DNA of 17,316 bases from NCBI GenBank assembly GCA_036497895.1, contig DASXIR010000086.1:1-17316 (forward strand), written 5' to 3'. The notes below the pieces were generated by a model that saw nothing but the letters and a program-made list of their open reading frames with translations, was not told the origin of the DNA and did no database searches. The position numbers and the translations under genes were made by a program. Positions within the stretch are counted from its first letter, which is position 1. Every line of letters starts with the position of its first letter. Shown here in pieces: positions 14,511 to 17,316 of the stretch. Source of the DNA: CAVQFC01 sp036497895 (GTDB taxonomy: Bacteria > Acidobacteriota > Vicinamibacteria > Vicinamibacterales > CAVVIG01).

Positions 14511-15428
14511 TGCGACCGCCTGACGGGTGCGTGTGATCTTCAACGTGGCCTTCGCCTGGGCAGGCCGCTTCATCGAACGCTTGTAGGGCAGCACGACCGC
14601 GTGTGGTGACGCCAGCGTTTCGGCCTGTGCGTCGGGCAGCTGCGCTTTCACCATCATCGGTTTCTTGACGGTGAAGGCGAGGAGCTGACGCCGCATCTCG
14701 GCGACCTTCTCCGGATTCATCTCACCGAGCGAGTCGCGCAGCCGGCGGATGGCGCGGGCGTGAAGCTGCGACACGCGCGATTCGTTGACGCCGATCTCGC
14801 TGCCGATCTCCTTCATCGTGACTTCGCCGTAGTAGTACAGCCCGATGACTTTGCGTTCGCGCCAGGGCAGGGCTTGAATGGCGGCGCGGACGCGGTTGCG
14901 CGTTTCCGATTTCTCGTAGGCCTTGTCCGGCGAATCCGGTTCTGATGGCACCAGCACAGTCGGCAACGAGCTCTCGTCCATGTGCTCGCCGGTCGCGAGC
15001 GGCGAGGTCGCTTCGATGGTGTTGATGCGGACGATGGTGCGGCTCAGACGCTTCTCGTCGGAGCCGACGCGGGCGGCGAGGTCAGCCATGGACGGCTCGT
15101 GTCCCAATTCGCGCCGCAGCGCTTCGCGGGCTGCGTCGAGCTCGCGGCGTTGACGCCGGACACCGCGCGGCCACGCGTCTTTGCGCAGCGCGTCAATCAT
15201 CGCGCCGCGAACGCGCCGTTCGGCGAATGTCTCGAATTTGATGCCGCGATCCTCGTCGAAGCGGTGGGCCGCGTCGATCAGACCGATGACGCCATCCTGG
15301 ACCAGATCGCCGATGTCGATCGAGTTGGGCATCGACGCGGCCATGCGTCGCGCCAGCGCCTCGACGAACGGGATGCCGGCGACGATCCGACGATTCTGAC
15401 CAACGGTGCTGACAGCCTGAACGCGCAT
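14499..15428 (-). CDS. FliA/WhiG-class alternative sigma factor with long basic C-terminal tail
   Basis: 309 residues. Region 2 spans about 18-90 (DIGDLVQDGVIGLIDAAHRFD, IKFETFAERRVRGAMIDALRKDAWPR), region 3 about 91-140 (ELGHEPSMADLAARVG) and region 4 about 180-235 (LPWRERKVIGLYYYGEVTMKEIGSEIGVNESRVSQLHARAIRRLRDSL). The layout and the RGAMIDALR segment mark the sigma-28 (flagellar/sporulation, FliA-WhiG) group. About 70 further residues follow region 4 (MRRQLLAFTVKKPMMV... PYKRSMKRPAQAKATLKITRTRQ), strongly basic and unlike typical FliA of about 240 residues. Start ATG 15428 has a good Shine-Dalgarno (GAGGAG, 5 bases away); the in-frame extension upstream crosses the hairpin leader and is rejected. 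No flagellar gene or anti-sigma factor is in the window. Confidence 0.93.
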   Translation of the reverse strand: MRVQAVSTVGQNRRIVAGIPFVEALARRMAASMPNSIDIGDLVQDGVIGLIDAAHRFDEDRGIKFETFAERRVRGAMIDALRKDAWPRGVRRQRRELDAAREALRRELGHEPSMADLAARVGSDEKRLSRTIVRINTIEATSPLATGEHMDESSLPTVLVPSEPDSPDKAYEKSETRNRVRAAIQALPWRERKVIGLYYYGEVTMKEIGSEIGVNESRVSQLHARAIRRLRDSLGEMNPEKVAEMRRQLLAFTVKKPMMVKAQLPDAQAETLASPHAVVLPYKRSMKRPAQAKATLKITRTRQAVAAAR

Positions 15429-15472
15429 CTCATCTCCTCGCCGGACTTCGCACGTCTGCCGGCACCTGCGCT

Positions 15473-15490
15473 GTATCGCAACTGCGATAC
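15473..15490 (-). promoter_or_regulatory. Perfect inverted repeat in the sigma gene 5' leader
   Basis: Reads GTATCGCAGTTGCGATAC on the minus strand: eight complementary bases each side of a 2-base spacer. It begins 45 bases upstream of the ATG. As DNA it could be an operator; as RNA it folds into a 7-bp stem with an AGUU loop ahead of the Shine-Dalgarno site. Confidence 0.6.
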
Positions 15491-15621
15491 CAACAGCCGA
15501 GTCTGTGTTCCGGACGAAGGCACGCTGATGGCGCCATGACAATTAAGTCATTGGAAACAAAAGAATTACAGTTGTGATCCGTTTCGACACGACTCCGAGA
15601 TCTTGGGGCGTAGAACCTGTT

Positions 15622-15645
15622 AAATCGTCAACGTTTTGACGATTT
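15622..15645. promoter_or_regulatory. Perfect 10-bp dyad (hairpin A)
   Basis: AAATCGTCAA (15622-15631), loop CGTT, then TTGACGATTT (15636-15645). Every base pairs. It holds a TTGACG box facing a CGTCAA box. No T-run of more than three follows on either strand, so an operator or RNA regulatory hairpin is as likely as a terminator. Confidence 0.65.
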
Positions 15646-15653
15646 CGAGCGGA

Positions 15654-15677
15654 TAGCCGCCAATCAATTGACGGCTA
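15654..15677. promoter_or_regulatory. 11-bp dyad with one mismatch (hairpin B)
   Basis: TAGCCG at 15654-15659 pairs with CGGCTA at 15672-15677, and CAAT (15661-15664) with ATTG (15667-15670), around a 2-base centre. The only mismatch (15660/15671) becomes a U-G wobble in minus-strand RNA. It lies 8 bases from hairpin A and repeats its TTGACG box (15668-15673). Confidence 0.6.
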
Positions 15678-15716
15678 AATTACAGTTTTGGTTGAGAGGA
15701 GGAGGGCGGGATTGAG

Positions 15717-15974
15717 CTAAAGCGGTTCGGCCGACGCGTTTGCGACGCGTCGGATTTCGGTCGCAGTAGCCATGGCTTCGAGCACGCTCGACACCACCTG
15801 GGAAGCACGAGCGCGGTTCATCTCGTCGGTCGACTTGGCTTCGAGCAGCTCGGCGTGCGCGAGGATGATGCCCAGCTGGTTGTTGAGCCGGTGGAAGAGC
15901 AGGCGAAGGTCGGGTGACTCATCCATCGGACGACTCCTCGCCAGTAGTTCTTCGACGCTGTACGCACGCGGCAT
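15717..15974 (-). CDS. Small orphan phosphoacceptor (HisKA/DHp-like) protein
   Basis: 85 residues. The core LLFHRLNNQLGIILAHAELLEAK (about 25-47) matches the H-box of histidine kinases, with a candidate phosphorylated His28 followed by LNN. A second helix, NRARASQVVSSVLEAMATATEIRRV (about 53-77), completes the two-helix dimerisation unit. There is no ATPase domain, so it cannot phosphorylate itself; it could be a phosphotransfer protein or a decoy partner for kinases. Start ATG 15974 overlaps the upstream gene's stop as TGATG, so the two are coupled; the in-frame ATG at 16004 lies inside that gene and is less likely. Downstream come the dyads and then the sigma gene on the same strand. Confidence 0.7.
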   Translation of the reverse strand: MPRAYSVEELLARSRPMDESPDLRLLFHRLNNQLGIILAHAELLEAKSTDEMNRARASQVVSSVLEAMATATEIRRVANASAEPL

Positions 15975-16189
15975 CAGGCCTGGTTCCGGCCTTCTGTCTG
16001 CCACGCCGGCTGCGCCACCGGGCGCTCGGCATTGGCGTCGCGCCAGAGCGTGTCGACAAAAATACGGACGGATCCACCGGCAGTCCGCACATATTCAATC
16101 TTCCCGCTCGAGAGCCAATTGTAAATCGTGCGCCGGCTGACACCGACCAGCTCGCAGGCTTTCATGATCGAAATCGTTTTTCGTTCCAC
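15974..16189 (-). CDS. Excisionase/MerR-like winged-helix DNA-binding protein (HTH_17)
   Basis: 71 residues. The helix-turn-helix ISIMKACELVGVSRRTIYNWLSSGKIEYVRTAGGSVRIF spans about 7-45, with the VSRRTIYNWLSSGKI recognition helix and the GGSVRIF wing of the excisionase (AlpA/BldC-like) family. No integrase or phage gene is nearby, so a regulatory role fits better than excision. The start is GTG 16189, with GGAGG 10 bases upstream (16200-16204); an ATG at 16197 is out of frame. The stop overlaps the phosphoacceptor gene start. Its likely targets include the dyads just downstream, in front of the sigma gene, but that is inference. Confidence 0.82.
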   Translation of the reverse strand: MERKTISIMKACELVGVSRRTIYNWLSSGKIEYVRTAGGSVRIFVDTLWRDANAERPVAQPAWQTEGRNQA

Positions 16190-16295
16190 AGGCTCATTGC
16201 CTCCGGAACTTGTATCGGTGCCAAGGTCAGCGGGGATTAGGGATTACGAAATCGGGGCTCTTTCGGTGACGCCGGGCCGCGAGGCGACCGGTTCT

Positions 16296-17225
16296 TTATG
16301 GCCCTATTTCGCGTGCGGCGTCATCGAGGCCGGCAATCGCCGCGCGACCCATCGCAAGAACTGCCTCTTCGGTGCTCCCGCCGATGTGCGGTGTGCCGAT
16401 GAAGTTGGGCAGAGCCAGCAAATCGTGATTGGACGGCGGTTCGATCGCATAGACGTCGAGCGCCGCGCCCGCGAGTCGCTGCGAGAGCAACGCATCCTTC
16501 AAGGCGACCTCGTCGACAATCCCGCCGCGCGCCGTGTTGATGAGAAACGCGGACGGCTTCATCCGTGTGATTTCCGCCGCACCAATCAACCCGCGCGTCG
16601 TCGTGTCGAGCGGGACATGAATGGTGAGGATGTCGCACTCCGACAGCAGCGCATCGAGCGACACCGGCGTGACGGCGAGGTCGCGGTAGAAATCGTCGTA
16701 ACGTCGGATGTCGTGAGCGAGAATGCGCGCGCCGAACGCCGAGCAGAGTCGCGCCACCTGTTGACCGACATGGCCGCAGCCAAGGATGCCGACGACGGCG
16801 GACGAGAGCTGGCGACCGCCGGGACGCCGCCAGCCGCCGTGCGGCATCTCGCGCGCCAGCGGAATCAGTGTCCGTCCCAGCGCCAGCATGAACGCGATGG
16901 TCAGCTCCGCGACCGACTGACGATTCACGCCCGGCGTCCATCGCACCGACACGCCATGTCGGCGCGCCGCTGCCAAGTCGATCATGTCGAGACCCACGCC
17001 GTACTTGCTCACCAGACGCAGGCCGGGAAGCGATTGAAACAGCGCCTCGTCGAGAACCTCGAGGCCGGTGATCGCACGTTCGTGGCTGCGCAGAAAGCGC
17101 ACGAGCGCCTCGCCCGCGAGCGGGTGGCCGGTTTCGTTGAAGATCGCCCCGCTGTACCGCTCCAACAGCTCGCGTCGCAAGGTCGGGTTTTTGCCAAAGG
17201 AGTGGGAGGCGACCGCGACGATCAT
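16296..17225 (-). CDS. D-2-hydroxyacid dehydrogenase (phosphoglycerate dehydrogenase-like)
   Basis: 309 residues, cytoplasmic, NAD(P)-dependent oxidation of a D-2-hydroxyacid. The nucleotide site reads VVGILGCGHVGQQVARL (GxGxxG, Gly149-Gly154) followed by Asp172 of LAHD, which favours NAD. The catalytic set is complete: Arg233 (INTARGGIVDE), Glu262 (DVYAIEPP) and His280 (GTPHIGGSTEEA). It is short, with no ACT regulatory domain, so it need not be the serine-pathway SerA; glycerate, hydroxypyruvate or another 2-ketoacid is possible. Start ATG 17225 is preceded by TACCAT 7 bases upstream. A longer in-frame reading to 17315 is Pro-rich and lacks similarity. Confidence 0.9.
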   Translation of the reverse strand: MIVAVASHSFGKNPTLRRELLERYSGAIFNETGHPLAGEALVRFLRSHERAITGLEVLDEALFQSLPGLRLVSKYGVGLDMIDLAAARRHGVSVRWTPGVNRQSVAELTIAFMLALGRTLIPLAREMPHGGWRRPGGRQLSSAVVGILGCGHVGQQVARLCSAFGARILAHDIRRYDDFYRDLAVTPVSLDALLSECDILTIHVPLDTTTRGLIGAAEITRMKPSAFLINTARGGIVDEVALKDALLSQRLAGAALDVYAIEPPSNHDLLALPNFIGTPHIGGSTEEAVLAMGRAAIAGLDDAAREIGP

Positions 17226-17232
17226 CCGGCCG

Positions 17233-17238
17233 ATGGTA
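17233..17238 (-). promoter_or_regulatory. Putative -10 element of the dehydrogenase gene
   Basis: On the minus strand TACCAT, keeping the most conserved TA...T positions, ends 7 bases before the ATG at 17225. This again predicts a transcript starting at the start codon. Confidence 0.4.
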
Positions 17239-17316
17239 ACGGGGGCCGGGGCGCTGAGGCCAGGGGCGGGCCAGTGACGGATTTGAAATGGACAGCCGAC
17301 GCGCGGCGGTGTCAAA

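Larger units (their letters stand above)
15565..15687. repeat. Separated direct repeat AATTACAGTT
   Basis: AATTACAGTT occurs at 15565-15574 and again at 15678-15687, same orientation, 113 bases apart, bracketing the two long dyads. In GC-rich DNA two copies of such an AT-rich 10-mer in 125 bases are unlikely to be chance; paired binding sites are a possible reading. Confidence 0.5.
15429..15716 (-). promoter_or_regulatory. AT-rich, dyad-rich leader and promoter region of the sigma gene
   Basis: 288 bases without a gene between the phosphoacceptor gene stop and the sigma gene start. About 15541-15700 is visibly AT-richer than the coding sequence around it. It contains two adjacent long dyads, a third inverted repeat near the ribosome binding site, the palindrome ATGGCGCCAT at 15528-15537 and a 10-base direct repeat, listed separately. 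Sequence near 15540-15575 (minus: TGTAATTCTTTTGTTTCC, ACTTAATTG) could hold the promoter, but no hexamer pair is convincing. Confidence 0.6.

Noticed and set aside
15429..15542. N-terminal extension of the sigma factor
   Set aside because: Crosses the inverted repeat and palindrome; ATG 15428 has a good Shine-Dalgarno and sits at the family start.
15622..15677. Intrinsic terminator or known riboswitch
   Set aside because: No U-tract follows either hairpin, and I could not match the conserved cores of c-di-GMP, TPP, cobalamin or glycine riboswitches. Kept as an unexplained element.
15974..16189. Phage or integrative element because of the excisionase-like fold
   Set aside because: No integrase, attachment site, tRNA or phage gene nearby; BldC-like regulators share this fold.

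Overview
This is a GC-rich bacterial chromosomal window with densely packed, mostly unidirectional runs of genes. I see no rRNA, tRNA, CRISPR array, insertion sequence or phage gene. The gene types suggest a Gram-negative, soil-type heterotroph: a TonB receptor with a carboxypeptidase-regulatory N-domain, a GAF-GAF-PP2C phosphatase, an lmo0937-type mini-protein, a GSI-alpha-type glutamine synthetase and many GAF/PAS sensors. Acidobacteriota (Vicinamibacteria-like) is my best guess. That is inference from gene style, not from a marker gene.

Layout. Positions 1-2183 (minus) hold a malate synthase translationally coupled to an oxalyl-CoA-synthetase-like AMP ligase that runs off the left edge, which suggests a C2 (glyoxylate/oxalate) module. 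Positions 2247-3484 (minus) hold the wreck of a TonB-dependent receptor: signal peptide, regulatory domain, plug and final beta-signal survive, but spread over three frames with at least three internal deletions. Positions 3512-6155 (plus) hold a membrane-anchored GAF sensor followed 13 bases later by glutamine synthetase. Positions 6435-9199 (minus) hold a GAF-GAF-PP2C phosphatase coupled to a secreted beta-lactamase-fold protein with altered catalytic residues. A FabZ-like hotdog protein lacking the catalytic His (9284-9772) meets, tail to tail, a membrane HExxH protein (9762-10424). Then come a 49-residue lmo0937-like membrane protein, an EamA transporter (minus), a membrane-anchored PCFCGC protein, and a hybrid histidine kinase coupled to a YdcF/DUF218-like protein (plus). 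The last part (minus) has a FliA/WhiG-class sigma factor with an unusual basic tail, a leader region rich in dyads, a two-gene HTH plus orphan phosphoacceptor unit, and a D-2-hydroxyacid dehydrogenase.

How it works together. Much of the window is signalling: two GAF proteins, a PP2C phosphatase, a hybrid kinase, an alternative sigma factor, and an excisionase-fold DNA-binding protein with a kinase-less phosphoacceptor domain. The strongest non-coding signals are two. First, good -10 hexamers sit 6-13 bases before start codons at six or more genes, so many transcripts are probably leaderless, while other genes keep clear Shine-Dalgarno sites. Second, an AT-rich 288-base region upstream of the sigma gene carries two long adjacent hairpins, a third perfect inverted repeat, a palindrome and a separated 10-base direct repeat. 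No complete undescribed system is proven here. The best candidates for a second look are the sigma/HTH/phosphoacceptor locus, the non-catalytic FabZ and beta-lactamase relatives, and the deletion-riddled receptor.
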